Below are positions 32,565 to 44,724 of a DNA stretch of 64,000 bases, in pieces. The translations under genes and the position numbers were made by a program. Numbering within the stretch: position 1 is the first letter of the stretch; every line of letters begins with the position of its first letter. Source of the DNA: Zygnema cylindricum (lineage: Eukaryota > Streptophyta > Zygnematophyceae > Zygnematales > Zygnemataceae); the NCBI GenBank assembly GCA_037447655.1, contig JBBHKE010002135.1:518042-582041 (forward strand), written 5' to 3'. The notes beneath the pieces are model-generated. The model saw only the letters and a list, made by a program, of their open reading frames with translations, ran no database searches and was not told the DNA's origin.

Positions 32565-33197
32565 TAGTGCACGGATATTGAGAACACGACAACGTGGCGT
32601 GATGTGACAGGATCACACGCACCGAAATTAAAAGTACGATACTGTACGTTACTGTACCGGTATTGATTACAAGATATTTGGCATGACGTCGAATTTGTCT
32701 AGCCGTTTATCATACCATTACAACCACGCGAAAATACAACAAATAGTAATGTACCACGTGTCTCTTTTCATTACATCACAATTGGAACACAAAGCCAATC
32801 AAAACTCAAATCACTCAACGGCTCACTATCTTACACTAAAAAAATTGACGATCAACTATCGTTGTCACCAGAGACGAATGCAACTAGAATGCTTTTCCCT
32901 TTTAGAAACAGGACAAAGAAAAATAGGAGAAGTACATTTTGCGTCATCATCGAATTTAAAATGTACTACATGTTTTCGTCTTGTTATCTTCGACCTACGG
33001 CCGCACCAAAAAACTTCATCTTCAAACATTTATTTTAAACATATGCGCGATGTTTTTTAAAACAAATTATTTTCGCTAAAAAAAAATAACACCCATTTAC
33101 ACGTGTATATTTTTTTCAATAAAATTTCAAATGAATTCAAGTGACGACGAAAAATACACAATTCGGTATGTGTTGTCCGTTTGTGTCCATCAAAGTA

Positions 33198-33698
33198 CAC
33201 CACGCATCGTAATTAGAGTAAATTACTCTAATTCGGTCGCTCAAAATTTCGGCTCTATTACATGAAACAAAGTAAATGATTATAATTTTTTCATTATTCT
33301 ATTTAAGGTAAAGTTTAATTAGCGTTTTTAATTCTATTATAGGTTCGTTTTAAATAGTGTGGAGTACGGACGGTGTCAGACCGTGCAAAATTGTACTTTA
33401 TTAAGTAAAATAGTACAAGTAATGATTAGATACAGGTCGTTATCATGTATCTGCGTTATAACAAATAGCGTAGTGCAAACGTCATAGTGACGATAAACTG
33501 TACGTTTTGCCAAATTATGTACGGATACCTTATTTACAGTAGAGGATATTAGCGTGCCAAATTCGAGTACTTAAATAAATTAGAGTAAACTTCATAGTTG
33601 AAAAGGCTCTATCACATAAATTAGCGTTAATTACTCTAATTGTTTTTTTCAGTTTTTGTACTCTAATTATTTCATTACTCTAATTACGATTCGCGGTG
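33198..33698. mobile_element. MITE-like element, 501 bp
   Basis: CACCACGCATCGTAATTAGAG at the left and CTCTAATTACGATTCGCGGTG at the right, with TA on both sides. Same family as 31970-32564 and as the repeat split by element E; it is the best full-length copy for comparison. Confidence 0.78.
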
Positions 33699-34059
33699 TA
33701 TATAACTTGTTTCGTTTTGTCAGGTTTCATTCAGTACAAATTTATTCTTTTCAGGGGATTTGAAGATTCCGATGCCATTTCACAAAAACGCGAGAAATCT
33801 CTAAGGGCGCCACATCAACTCGCACTCGCCGCCTCTCACTGTACAATTATGCGACGTCACGAACACTTTGGAAAATCATAGATTGTAGACGTTGGCAACC
33901 GTCACGCGCATGTCAGTATATACAATCGTCACACCCTTAAGTTTTAATTCCGTTTTCACACATAGGGACACTTGAAATCCGGGTGCGCCAGATCTACGCT
34001 AAAAAAAAAAGTAATTTCTCTAAGTTACAAGTACATGGAGACGCACCCTAAATTCTTTT

Positions 34060-34160
34060 TTTAAAAATTTCTATCACACAAATTAGAGTTCATAACTCAA
34101 ATTATTTTTTTCTCTTTTTTACTCTAATTTTTTCTTTGCTCTAATTACAATTCGCGGTGT
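34060..34160. mobile_element. MITE-like element, right-end fragment
   Basis: Only the right part is seen: CTATCACACAAATTAGAG to GCTCTAATTACAATTCGCGGTG, followed by TA-like ACTG. It parallels 33600-33698. Confidence 0.6.
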
Positions 34161-34477
34161 ACTGTACGTGTTTGTTGTTTCGCGTCACTATTTGTTGTTT
34201 TCACTCGGATTGTATGTTGGATGTGCGATTTTAGTGTAGGCGCCCCAACCGGTTTCCCACTTTATTCAGAGTAGATAATTTTAACAAAATCATGGATTTT
34301 TAGATAGTGTAGATATTGGCTCGTCTACAAGTTGTACCAGAACGTCACCAACAATTTAAAAAATGCACTTTTGCTTCCTCTTTCGGAGGTAAACTTGAAA
34401 AAAAATTCTCCACCCTCCCTTCTCGGATAGCAGCCCGTGATGGCTCGTTGGGTAGGCATCAGCAAAAATTTTGTTAT

Positions 34478-35220
34478 AAAGAGAAGCGACATTGGAGAAA
34501 CAAGTATAAAACTAGCTTAAATTTGAAGCTAAAGCAGATATAGTCAACTATAACTTTTATACGAGCGCGTTTAAAGGACGTTCTTATATCTAACATATAA
34601 AGACATTTGAAACTAATGCAACGAGCCTTCGCGGAGCCCCAAGGATAAGCGACAGTCGAGAACAAGTATGAGTTTAACTCAAATTTCAAACCGTTCGAAA
34701 ACGCCTTCCTTGTACTTCGACCTCTTTAACTTCTTCAAGCCCTCAAATAATGCATTGTTGAACAACATCCGTTTAGGTTTAATGTAAATCAATGCAACAC
34801 CTGCCCGATAAGTCTTCGTAAGAAGCAATCGGATAAGCAGTAGTCGTCGAACAATTCTCCAATGTTGAGCTAAAATTTTGGACAATGCTAAAATTTTTTG
34901 CGTATGCCTTTTCGACAGGCCAATAATTTTTAGAAAGTATGGATTTGAAACCTACGGAATAAGCCATCGGGAGCCACGATCAGATAACCAACGTCGAAGA
35001 AACAATTCCTTCAAGCTATGACTCGAATAATCCACTTTAGTCTATTTTTTTTGCCACTACTATGGACGCAAACAAAACTAATTTGTGGAATTCGGCCAAA
35101 TGGTGTTTTTCCAAATATCTACCGTAGAGGTGCTTTAACCGAAATGGTTCGACTTGGACAATATTTCGCAAAAAAAAGACGAAACCACAAAAACGATGGC
35201 CTTCGTGGAGGGTCCACTTA
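34478..35220. repeat. Degenerate ~165-bp repeat, about 4 copies
   Basis: Loose copies begin near 34478, 34645, 34832 and 34982, each with a GATAAGC/GATAACC phrase, GTCGA(A/G)AACAA and later GAGCC or GGC(C/T)TTCG. The similarity is weak and judged by eye. Confidence 0.35.
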
Positions 35221-36139
35221 ATAGGACTTTTTCCGAAATAGCCCACTTTAGTGAAATTTAACAACTTGAAAGTTGTACTATATCGGTCTACGATGGTATA
35301 TATTCGCAGTTAACAATAGACACATATAGGTTATCTATAAGCAACATCTAATCGTTATCTACGAAAAACATTATTTTAGTGCCCTTTGTAAAGTAAGGTT
35401 ATTTTAAGCCTTAGATATTTGAGTTGCATGTAGTGCGATAACATTTTCAATTTAAATATTGTACCTAGGATTTGTTTTTATAATAGCATTGACATCCTAT
35501 GGTCACTTGATAACGGTTATCATAGCACGGTATTGAGCCATTAATTGTGAGAGAACACTAGTTTATCTCTCCTTGTCGAGACCTAGTGTAAGCATTTTGG
35601 ACATTAACCTTGCCATTTCAATGTTTTTTATAAACGAAAATGATCACAAGTGTAAGCATTTTGGAGATTAATCTTGCCATTTCATTTAATTATGTGAACA
35701 CATATCCAAATTATTGGTAGAGGTATAAAATAATGTTAATGTTTTATTGGTGTTAAACCTATGAACCCAAAAGAGAGTTGATGACATCTTTTGAATTTTT
35801 ACTCTCAAAAAATTATTTACTCTATTAGCGATTCACAATGTACTATAATTGTGAACGTAATAAACCTCAAAATCTTGTCAAACGCACGATTGTATTTAAG
35901 AGTTTAAAAGAATTTGCTTCCTTTTATTTATGTTGGTTAGTCAGTTAGTTAGTCGATGTTAGACGATTTATGCCTCGGTGCCACAAGTTCCGGTTTTAAG
36001 ATTCTAGTCAATTCTATTTCGATATAAAATTATTTACGGACAAATTGTTTACAAGACTTTGAACCATTTCAAAATTCAGTTTGATGCCTATTTTGTCCAG
36101 AATTGGTCAATTTACATCTACACGCTAATTATATAACTA
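35221..36139. other. AT-rich stretch with one MITE-like end
   Basis: TTAGCGATTCACAATGTA near 35825-35842 is the right end of a MITE-like copy. A two-copy phrase AAGTGTAAGCATTTTGGA appears near 35589 and 35650. No gene seen. Confidence 0.5.
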
Positions 36140-36530
36140 CACCGCGAATCGCTATTAACATCAAATATTAAATAGCGTAAGAAAATAATTAGTGTTATTA
36201 ACGCTAATTGGGAATTTGGAAATATAAAAAAAAAACATATATTCTAATTTTTACTAATGCTCATTTGGTTTTTTTTTTTTTTAAAAAAAAAACCTTAAAC
36301 ATGGTTACACTTGTATCAGTACAAAATATTTGAAATCATACGCCGTCGCGTAATTTTACCGTCCGTACTGGTTAGATTATTTAATGTCAGTTAAAATTTT
36401 CGCTTTCTTCCAGTGCACATTCACATGCACACGAGCCATTGTTAAACTCTTTTTTTTACTTTTTCACTTAGAAAGGTACAATTTTGTACTTTTTGACATT
36501 GAACCACACTATTTAAATTGCAAAATATCA
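36140..36530. mobile_element. MITE-like fragments in inverted order
   Basis: CACCGCGAATCGCTATTAA starts at 36140 with a TA flank. At 36465-36530 the internal tract (GTACAATTTTGTAC, CACACTATTTAAA) lies in the opposite orientation to the other copies. It is a rearranged or composite copy. Confidence 0.5.
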
Positions 36531-36869
36531 AATTTTGCATGTTAGTAGAATTGTATTTTTAGTATCTCTTGACCAAGTTTCAAAGGTTTTAGTTGATTAG
36601 AATATTGTTTTTGTGAATCAAAAAGTGCCAGTTCTAGGTTATGATAAAAACTTTGTCAGGGAATGTTTCTCGGGTTAGAGAGGCAATGTTCGGTAGCTTT
36701 ACTGCATGTGACGTGTTGGGTAGCTTTGCAGCAAGTGATTTTAGAATGGAAGAATCTGAACTGTAGGTTACGGGCCCAAGCCCAAAGCTGCCAGTTTTCA
36801 ACGAACGAACTACATTATGTTGATGGTTTTAATGACCAGTTACTTAAAGTAAAAATGACTCCTACATGT

Positions 36870-37560
36870 GGCTGACAAATTGGTTCCTCGACCAGTAAAA
36901 AAGCCAAGCAGAAAAGATACTAAAGGAAAGATGCCACCCAAAATAAAAGCCCGAATCACATCAACTTCGACAATTAAGGTAGGATATGACAATACACGTA
37001 TTAGAAATATTTTATTCATGTGAATGATTAATGACTTCACAGTGACTTGTCTCACATTCCAGAAAGCAATAGACATATGGAATGAGTGGGATAAAATATA
37101 CCAAATTTCCACTTTGGAGGAAAAAATAGTGGTAAATAATATGATACCCAAGTATAGGTCTGATGGTGATCCAATAGTTGAATACGCCAATGGCTTTCAA
37201 CAAATGCACACTGAAGCAGCCAAAGTTGGAAAATTATACGAAGTTCATAAGCGAGTGTTTCGCCTAGTCTGTATGTTACCATCTGAAAACAAAAATGTTT
37301 TAAGTTGCTATAATAAAAGGATCAGAGAAGTGGTCAGAAGGTGCAAGATAAATCTTAGCAGAAGAGTCCAATTTAAAACTAATGGGAACAATTTGCCAGC
37401 CCAAGCATTAACTACCAAACATAAGAAAAAATGGAAGTCTAACTTCAAGGGAGGTGGCATCAGTGAGATTGAAAATTACCTATGCTTTTTCTACGCCATA
37501 ATAAGACATTAAAAATTAGAATGCCAATTATGCAAAAAAACGACAGTTGAGAAGGGAGGT
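36870..37560 (+). pseudogene. Element G: gag
   Basis: Plus-strand gag of a copia element of a different lineage from A-F. The main open stretch (37024-37512) has KAIDIWNEWDKIYQISTLEEKIVVNNMI, VEYANGFQQMHTEAAKVGKLYE and VFRLVCMLPSENKN. It ends at a degraded knuckle CFFYAIIRH, stop, KLEC, in which the second Cys is Tyr. Upstream basic sequence (RPVKKPSRKDTKGKMPPK) may be the N-terminal part. No 5' LTR was recognised next to it. Confidence 0.75.
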
Positions 37561-38330
37561 AGCAAACCTCATCTAATGGAAGAGGTATTTGTTAGTAAGA
37601 ATGCACCAAATACCCAAGAGAAGTTGGAACATCATACCCATCTAAACTCTCGTGCTCGACTACTATCACTCGAGGAGGGAGAGAATTCGAGTGGATAAAG
37701 GATTGTGGGGCTATTGTATATGTGCAAGAATCGAGAGCCGTTTTGTTACTTCAACAGATTCCTCTAAAAATGATATATTGTGGGAATGGAACCACTAAAG
37801 TTGCCTCGGCCAAAAGAAATGTGATATTAATGGCCAAAATAGGAGAGAAAGATGCGCCATGGATGTTAAACGATGTTTTGTATGTCCCACGCTTTGCCAA
37901 AAATCTATATTCCACTTCCCAAGTCATAAAGAAAGGATAAAAGACAGTAACAGAAGGAGATAAAGATATAGTGAGCAAGAATGGGAAGTTAGTGATAGAA
38001 GGCGTAACGGGGCACAACAAAAGGTTTAAACTTACTTTGAGTGACAATGAAAAACCTTCTTATGGATTGAATACAATTGTCATGTCGAATAAGAACTATG
38101 GCATAAGAGACTTTGTCATGTTCACTATGATTAACTGATAAGAATGATAGATGATGGAATAACCGGTGAAATTTAGAAGGGAAAAGCAATCTAATACGTG
38201 TAATGGGTGTGCAGTTGGAAAAATACACATTTGGATGTGTGAGGGGCAGCCAGGCAAGAATCGCTTGGCAGGAAAAGGTACATGCTAACAATTACAGAGG
38301 TTTGGTCTGAGCATATGAAAGTATATTTTA
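37561..38330 (+). pseudogene. Element G: protease and gag-pre-integrase
   Basis: Reads EWIKDCGAIVYV (protease triplet DCG instead of DSG/DTG), IYCGNGTTKVAS and LNDVLYVPRFAKNLYSTSQVIKKG (37722-37940), then, after a shift, WHKRLCHVHYD near 38101 and CNGCAVGKIHIW near 38200, the gag-pre-integrase box. A short direct duplication of GTTTGGTC(T/C)GAGCATATGAAAG (38300 and 38342) follows. Confidence 0.82.
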
Positions 38331-38452
38331 TGAAACAGTAAGGTTTGGTCCAAGCATATGAAAGTATATTTTATGAAACAGAAATCAGAAGTATTTTAAC
38401 ATCTCAAAGAACACACAATCTGGGGCGAAAAATGTTGTTTTGAAAGCTTTAG
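38331..38452 (+). pseudogene. Element G: integrase, part 1
   Basis: WSEHMKVYFMKQ and the following codons up to AAAGCTTTAG at 38452 are the start of the integrase core; the rest resumes at 39371 after a 912-bp insertion. Confidence 0.75.
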
Positions 38453-39364
38453 TCCTCTCTATGCCTAGGGTGTGAGGAGAGAGGCGGTTCCGGACTTAGA
38501 ATATATATGGTAAGTCCGGTTCTGTATGAACCAGATTTAGTATTACAGTGACACAGTAGGGGATACACTAACGCAGGCACTCCTTGGACACGTGTCGTCA
38601 CGAGAAACGAGGCATTCCTTGAATATCCGTTTGTTTGTTCGTGGATACACTTGAGGGTCTTGATAACACACGACATTTCATCTAGGGTGCCGATTGAGGT
38701 AAACGAAAAAGGGACAACGACCGCCGACAAATGTTGATTAAAGAGGACCACATTTATGATTTGATGACTCGATGAACACGCCTTCATGTCGGTGTAAATA
38801 TTTGGTCCAACAATGATTTTTCTTCTCGTAATCAGTTGATTATTGTAGGTTCAGTTATTTCTGATATACCTTGTTTTAATCAAGTATACCATGTTTTAAT
38901 AAAGTTTACCGACATCTGTAAAGGTAATAGGTAGATAATGTACGGTTCGTATGCCTTCGAACTTCAGCAAGGTGTCTGATTGAACGACAGATTTAGTAGT
39001 GTATCTGTGAGTGTATGGGTAGGACTTAGTCATTTTGTTGTTAGGAACTCGTTTGCATCAAAATTGTGTGCATTGTTTTCGATAACTTTCATTGAGAATA
39101 TCTCGCAGAATTGATCCAATATTTATGTGAAAATTTACATGTGTGAAAATTTGCACGTGTGTTCCTTATTGTCAAATCTACACTGTGGTAAATTTTTAAA
39201 CCTATTATGTGCCTATTTTGTGTTTTGTTGTTTGTTTTGTTGTTTGCTGAATTTGTCTTTTTTGAGAGCTTTTAGCTTGTTTACTTCTGTGATGACGACT
39301 ATATCATTTTCTTCCACCCTTGTTGTTATCACCGAATAACCAAAAACTCCACGTTGTAGCTATT
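38453..39364. mobile_element. 912-bp insertion in G integrase with 6-bp duplication
   Basis: CTTTAG occurs at 38447-38452 and again at 39365-39370, and the integrase reading resumes exactly after the second copy (TDNRGEYASSEF). This is the signature of a target-site duplication. The insert starts TCCTCTCTATGCC and ends GTAGCTATT. I see no long terminal inverted repeats, LTRs or poly-A, and no coding frame of note. A local hairpin-like pair GTTCCGGACTTA / TAAGTCCGGTTC lies at about 38487-38522. Type unknown. Confidence 0.65.
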
Positions 39365-39370
39365 CTTTAG

Positions 39371-39887
39371 AGTCGAACGGACAACAGAGGTGAATACGCG
39401 TCATCAGAATTTTCGAAGAAACTCAAGCTTAAATGTATTCATCACCACCTGATAGTTTTATACACTCCAGAGCAGAATGGAGTGGTTGAATGGCTGAACC
39501 GTACAATGACAGAAAGCACCAGATGCATGCTGGCTGATCAAGGCATGGACTAAAAAAATTTGTTGAGGGCCTGCACTGTGCCAATCATATCAAATATCAA
39601 CTAAACACGTGGGAAAGAACAAGATGGTAAAACACCCTTTGAGCTATGGATTGCTAGGAAACTTGATGTTAGACACTTTAAAGTCTTTGGTAGCAAAGTG
39701 TTTAGTTTAATCGATGATAGAAAATAGATCGAAAGGTGATCCAGGTATTTTCTTAGGATATGATGCGATTCCAAAGGTTAGAGAATATTTGTTATTAAGA
39801 GCTCTTAAAAATAAATATCTTTTTTCAATGACTTTTATGCTTAGTTTAATAACAGGTCGAGTGATAAGAAATAAATATAAGAAATAG
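39371..39887 (+). pseudogene. Element G: integrase, part 2
   Basis: Continues with RTDNRGEYASSEFSKKL (second Asp), YTPEQNGVVEWLNRTMTESTRCMLADQGMD (Glu), KTPFELWIARKLDVRHFKVFGSKVF and IFLGYDAIPKVREYLLL. The element ends near 39887 with no RT or RNase H, so it is 3' truncated. Confidence 0.85.
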
Positions 39888-41037
39888 AGAAGCAATGACA
39901 AAAAATTTTGATATTAATGATGTCGACGCTGTCACAAATAAACATGACGTCACAATGTCACAAAACGATCTATATTGTCGCAAGACTTGGAATCGTCTAC
40001 AACCGTCACAACTTCAAACCCGCGTCTACAATTGTCACAGTTCAAAGGAACGATTTCATTTTAGCAAATTGGAAGTCGTACGGAGAATCATCACTGAAAT
40101 TAAAGTGACACTTCAACATTTTGGTTACATGCACACTTGCAATATGACGACAAAAAAAATACATTAGAAGGTAAAAGATGACGCCCAATTTTCGTACGGT
40201 AATGATTTTATCATCACAATTTAAGTTTTATGATAAAAACGACAAAAAATCTTTCAACTTTGGCACATGGGCACGCCCCTTTACCCCGTCTTTCATTACC
40301 GCCACAAACGACAAGCGCAATTTTTTCGACAGAGAATCCAACAGTTTGTGACGTCACGAAGATGTTGTTGTACACGTCATATGATTCAATTTTATAACAA
40401 AGACAATTATTATTATTTTCCACTTTCTTTTTTCTTGTACGCTCCAGGTTATACCGCCATTAGTTCGGACATCTCGGCAAGTCCATGACCGTACGGTCTC
40501 TCGTCGACCTATTTTGAAAATTGTTGGCTTGAGGTACATCTATAACTTACGTATTTGTCGTTTTGTTTCCACAGTCCACTATTGAATACTCAAGAGTCAA
40601 GACCCAACGGTTCGGCAGAAAGGACAAAAAGGTTTAGGATTATTGGGAGAATCGGTGGATCAGCCGAAATCACATTTTGGTTCAATGTGGAGAATCGGTT
40701 GTCAGATTTTGTTAAAGTTTTAGATCGCGTGGCGCGATTCGATTTTTAGTATGGTTTGACGATTTGCATCGGAGTACCTTTGGTTCGTTTAATGTACGGG
40801 CGGTTCAGTAGCAACCGGTACATATATTATTTATGTATGATGGTTCAGTTTGGTTTCGTGTGTTTTGTATTATCTGAATGGTGACTATGATATTTAGTGC
40901 GTTGTACGTGTCTAGTGCATTTTAGTGCGTCACTTTGTTTTGGCGCTTGAATGTTTTTATTAGACGCACGTCCGGATGTGGACTTCGGTACCCTCGTCTG
41001 TTTTGAGTAAGTGGAGTAAGTGGACATTAGTTGTCGG
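39888..41037. other. No recognisable genes
   Basis: Moderately AT-rich sequence. Short open frames lack family features. Confidence 0.5.
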
Positions 41038-41395
41038 TGTTAAGAAGGTATATTAGCGTGTATTATTATCAGTTTAGTATGCAGTCTGGGGAGATGCATC
41101 ATGCAGTCGGGAGAGATGCATCATGTGTTTGAGAGAGACACATTAAAGTGTATAGGGTAAAGAACTAAGGAAGGTGGAGGAGTAAGACTTAAGATATATG
41201 TCAAAAGAAAGGAGTAGAGATGGAGAGAGGTTGTATTGAAAAGCTTCGGCTTAATATATTGATATTTGGCCAACATGTTTTATTGTGAGCTTTGAGTGTC
41301 TTATTTATTTGTATAATGTTTATTCAAAGCTTCCGTTGTGTTAACGAGTTTGTTATTTATGAGCATCTATTGGAGCACTTGATCGATTTTTAACA
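41038..41395 (+). mobile_element. LTR, 358 bp (5' LTR of a truncated or non-autonomous element)
   Basis: Bounded by TGTTAA and TTAACA, a 6-bp terminal inverted repeat, and followed at once by a canonical primer site. Inside is a three-fold GAGATGCATCATG-type repeat (41091-41150). No gag is seen downstream: the ~350 bp after the primer site are leader-like and non-coding. The element may be a TRIM/LARD-type derivative or simply truncated. Confidence 0.75.
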
Positions 41396-41463
41396 ATTGG
41401 TATCAGAGCACTTGATCTATTTTTACCAAGTGGTATCCGAGCACTTTATCGATTTTTATAACA
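41369..41463 (+). repeat. ~33-bp triplication spanning LTR end and primer site
   Basis: Three copies of a unit with (TTGGTATC)(A/C)GAGCACTTGATC(G/T)ATTTTTA. The first forms the last bases of the LTR, the second holds the primer site and the third lies in the leader. Confidence 0.8.
41397..41410 (+). promoter_or_regulatory. Canonical tRNA-iMet 3'-end primer binding site
   Basis: TTGGTATCAGAGC is the standard copia/gypsy primer site complementary to the 3' end of initiator tRNA-Met. A near copy, GTGGTATCCGAGC, lies about 33 bp downstream as part of a triplicated segment. Confidence 0.85.
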
Positions 41464-42950
41464 CATCCTTGCCATCCCGGCTAGTCAGCTCCAGTGCTTC
41501 TGTGCTTGGTTGGGTTGGGTTCATTGAGAGGCCAGACAAACAGGGAGGATGGAAACCAAAATAGAGGTTGGCGAATCAATCCTAGCCGTTGGATTCTGCC
41601 GGTGAAACTGGGATGTTTAAACTAGTGGGTGAAATAAATCTGTTTAAACGGATAGTAAAACCGTCACGCGATCTTCTCTAGTGAGCCGGGGCGCCGTACC
41701 AGAATTATTCTTTATGGGGAGCCTCGGTAAAGCGGAAAAGTGCGGTATTTCGATGGATTTCGTCCGTTTTGGTACAAACTCGTACAATTATATTTATTTG
41801 TTTTTTTAACCGTGATTTTGATGTGTTTTTTTTAATCATGTTTTTGCTGGGCTTTGGAATTATTTTTATTATTGGTATCGTTATTATTGTTTTGCTTATT
41901 TTTTGTTTTTTTTGCCACTTGGTCTTTCTTTTCCTTTTGTCTTTTTTTTTTTCTTCAATTTTGTTTTGTAATTGCCAAGAACAGGATTGTGGGTTTGGTC
42001 TAAAAACGATTATTCATTGGATGGACAATTTGTGGCCGTACGGTTTTCTTCTGAAGCGTCATAAACTGTCCAATCACTTGTACAACTTTGAAATGAAGGC
42101 TACCGCGCACTAATTGGGCCTAGAGAAGTACACTTTTTTGTTTTCTTTCTTTTCATTTCCTTTGTCGTAAAGTCTCTCTTTATAGTTGTGCTAGAAGGTA
42201 CATAACATAGTTGTTCAATTCGTGCAAATTTTAACATTTTTCTGACTTTTTAAGTAGTATTCGTCGATTCTATACATTTCGTAAATATAGTTTAAATTCC
42301 AATTTACGATGTACTAAAATGTAAAGAAATTGTCCCGTTAACCCTAAAAAATCCTTAAAAAATATAAAATACGAAAAATATACGAAAATGTACAAAACTA
42401 TACGAAATGTGTACCCTAAAAACCTAGTTGTTCAAATCGAGCGATTTTTTCCATTTATCCATTTTCTATGTATTGAAGGTGACTTTTGAAAAAATCGCAA
42501 AAAAACGTCAATTGTAAACAGTATGGACGTTATACATAAAACATACAGACAAATTACAATAAATGTACGATTTTTTACAGAAATTGTACGAAAGTTGACG
42601 AAAAGATACGATGCACGTATCGGTACGTTCTGTTCTGTAAACTAAACAAAATGTTCACGGATTTGTACGAAATTCTATATCGTACATTTATAGACAATTT
42701 CAAAAATTGACGTTGCAGCGTCACACTGTTTGCGCGAAGTAAGTTCAAAAAGTGTACGCACGTCTTCTTCAAATTTAAGAAAAGAAGTCGCCATGAAAAC
42801 TTGAACAATTGAAAGCGAATCTTGAAGGTAAACTCTGTTGCTGACGCCACGTTACTGGCGTCATTTTTTGATTGACATATTACGCCGGGCAATGTTGAAT
42901 GATGAAAAATGTCATCTTAATATGGCCTATGCTTTGTTTTTTTGAAGTCG
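41464..42950. other. Leader-like and AT-rich sequence, no genes
   Basis: After the LTR leader (to about 41760) the DNA turns T-rich and then holds many GTACG/TACGAAA phrases (42340-42680). No supported coding region. Confidence 0.5.
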
Positions 42951-43160
42951 CATGCTCTCGGGGAGGTAGAGAGAGAAGGCCATGGTTGCCAATTAGATAG
43001 TTTAAGAGTGAGACAGACATAATTTATTTTGATAAAAAAGAGGCAAGACAGACAAACAACTTATCTGATGAAAAGGAGGCGCTACATAGGATTTGAAACC
43101 CGCTCTTGCAGATTTTTGCAATACCCTTAGATAGCATCGTCCATAAGCTGTTGATCTAGA
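42951..43160 (+). mobile_element. LTR fragment related to the A/E/F families
   Basis: GGGAGGTAGAGAGAGAAGGCCATGGTTGCC followed by GTGAGACAGACA and a B-box-like GGATTTGAAACCC in the order seen in the E LTR. Ends are not defined. Confidence 0.5.
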
Positions 43161-43910
43161 TGTTGATATACACCTATAATTTGTAATAATTATTTAATAG
43201 TTAGAATTTTCTACTACTCATTTAACGGAAAGCGTACAAACTGTTGTACATGGTCAATTAAATTTTTTAAACATGTACGGATTTGTTCGGATTGAAATTC
43301 ATTAACGATTTTTACGATTTTTTCAAATCGACCTCTCTCGTTTCTACGTATTGTACGCGCATTTGGATCGTGCGTAAAATGCGTTTTGAACAACTGTGCC
43401 TAAAAATCTTCAAAGTAAATAAAATGTAGGGCAGTTGTATAGATGTATATAGTATTGTAAGTAATGCACGAAAATGTATCATAAAATTGTAAAATCCCCC
43501 ATTAAATAACCGTAAAAAGTACAAAAATACATTGACACTGTACGTAAATGTACGGAGACTTTAATGCAATATAATAGAAGTATACAGAAATGTAAAAGAA
43601 TATACTGTAAAAGCCTTCAAAAAATAATTCTCAAAACTACTACCAAATACGGACATGGTACCTAAATGTACGGAAGATATATGACATTTGTTTCCTGGAA
43701 TATGCGTAAATGTACAAGAAAGCACCCTTAAAGCCTTAAAACCCCCTCTAAAATTACTCTAAAAGTATTAATATACTACGTGAATGTTGATAATATACGG
43801 ATACATAGTCGGGTACACATTTTATCAATTTTTGAAATCGTTAGAAGCGAATCATACGTAGCAATCGCGCGTTCGTTTCGTTATGAGATTTGAATAAATA
43901 CGAGACAATA
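43161..43910. other. AT-rich stretch, no genes
   Basis: Rich in GTACGGA/TGTACG phrases. Nothing coding recognised. Confidence 0.5.
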
Positions 43911-44110
43911 TACTGTGAGTCGCTATTAGCGTTCAAAACGCTAATTCGACGCCCCCAAATTTTGACCCAAATTTTAAATAGAGTTAATAATTCTAAAAAA
44001 AAAATAACGTTATTACTGGAATCATTCCTATTAATAACTGTAATATAGTGTCGTTTTAAATAGTGTGGCGTACAGACCGCTCAGTTCCTTACCATTTTGT
44101 ACTTAAATAA
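43911..44110 (+). mobile_element. MITE-like fragment
   Basis: Starts TACTGTGAGTCGCTATTAGCG and runs through AAAACGCTAATTCG, AGAGTTAATAATTCTA and GTCGTTTTAAATAGTGTGGCGTACAGACCG. It contains the intact target phrase used to define the element E insertion. The right end is not found. Confidence 0.65.
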
Positions 44111-44724
44111 ATAAAAAAAGGAATTGCTAATCGCAGATACAATTTTTGCTGTAGAGGTAGTTGCGTCAACTTTTTAAAGATTGTATATTTCAAGTACAGG
44201 TTAGTACAAGTTACGTAGATTTGAGTTTATGCTTAACGATCAATCCATCGAACAACTTTGACTTGTGAAATATTGTAACGACTGGTTAAAAATTGTCGCG
44301 TTTGCGAACGACAACCGTCATAAAAAAAGCAACAGTTCACATGGCCATCCATGTTTACTGTAACAAAACTGCGGCAACCACATATAAAATAAATTGTTGC
44401 ACGCAGGTACTTTATCACTCCACTTTCTTCACTCGATCAACTTTGGATGAGGTGATACGTTTGGCCAACGTATGGAAAAAACTGTGTTCTTCAGTTGATG
44501 TCAATGCATCTATGTTGTTGTTGGTGCACTAAGTTAGGATTGCGCACAAACGAATCTATACTATTAATTGCAAACGCTTTATGCTGTAAGCTTTTCAATT
44601 TTTTTTGCGTTGTTTCTGCTGTGTCAATCCGTAATCAATGCACACGGAGATGTACGGCCTGAGCATGCGCCTTTCATTTGAGATCGGTTATCGACTTTGC
44701 CGCGCATGGTAAATTCGCACGTGG

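Noticed and set aside
34316-35264. Small frames on both strands as host genes
   Set aside because: They fall in weak tandem repeats, lack start context and show no recognisable domain.
38487-38522. Group II intron or other ribozyme domain in the 912-bp insertion
   Set aside because: Only one short inverted pair is seen; no conserved core, no intron-encoded protein, and the insert does not begin GUGYG.
41038-41395. Retrozyme (LTR with hammerhead ribozyme)
   Set aside because: LTR size and primer site would fit, but no CTGATGA...GAAA hammerhead core was found on the sense strand.
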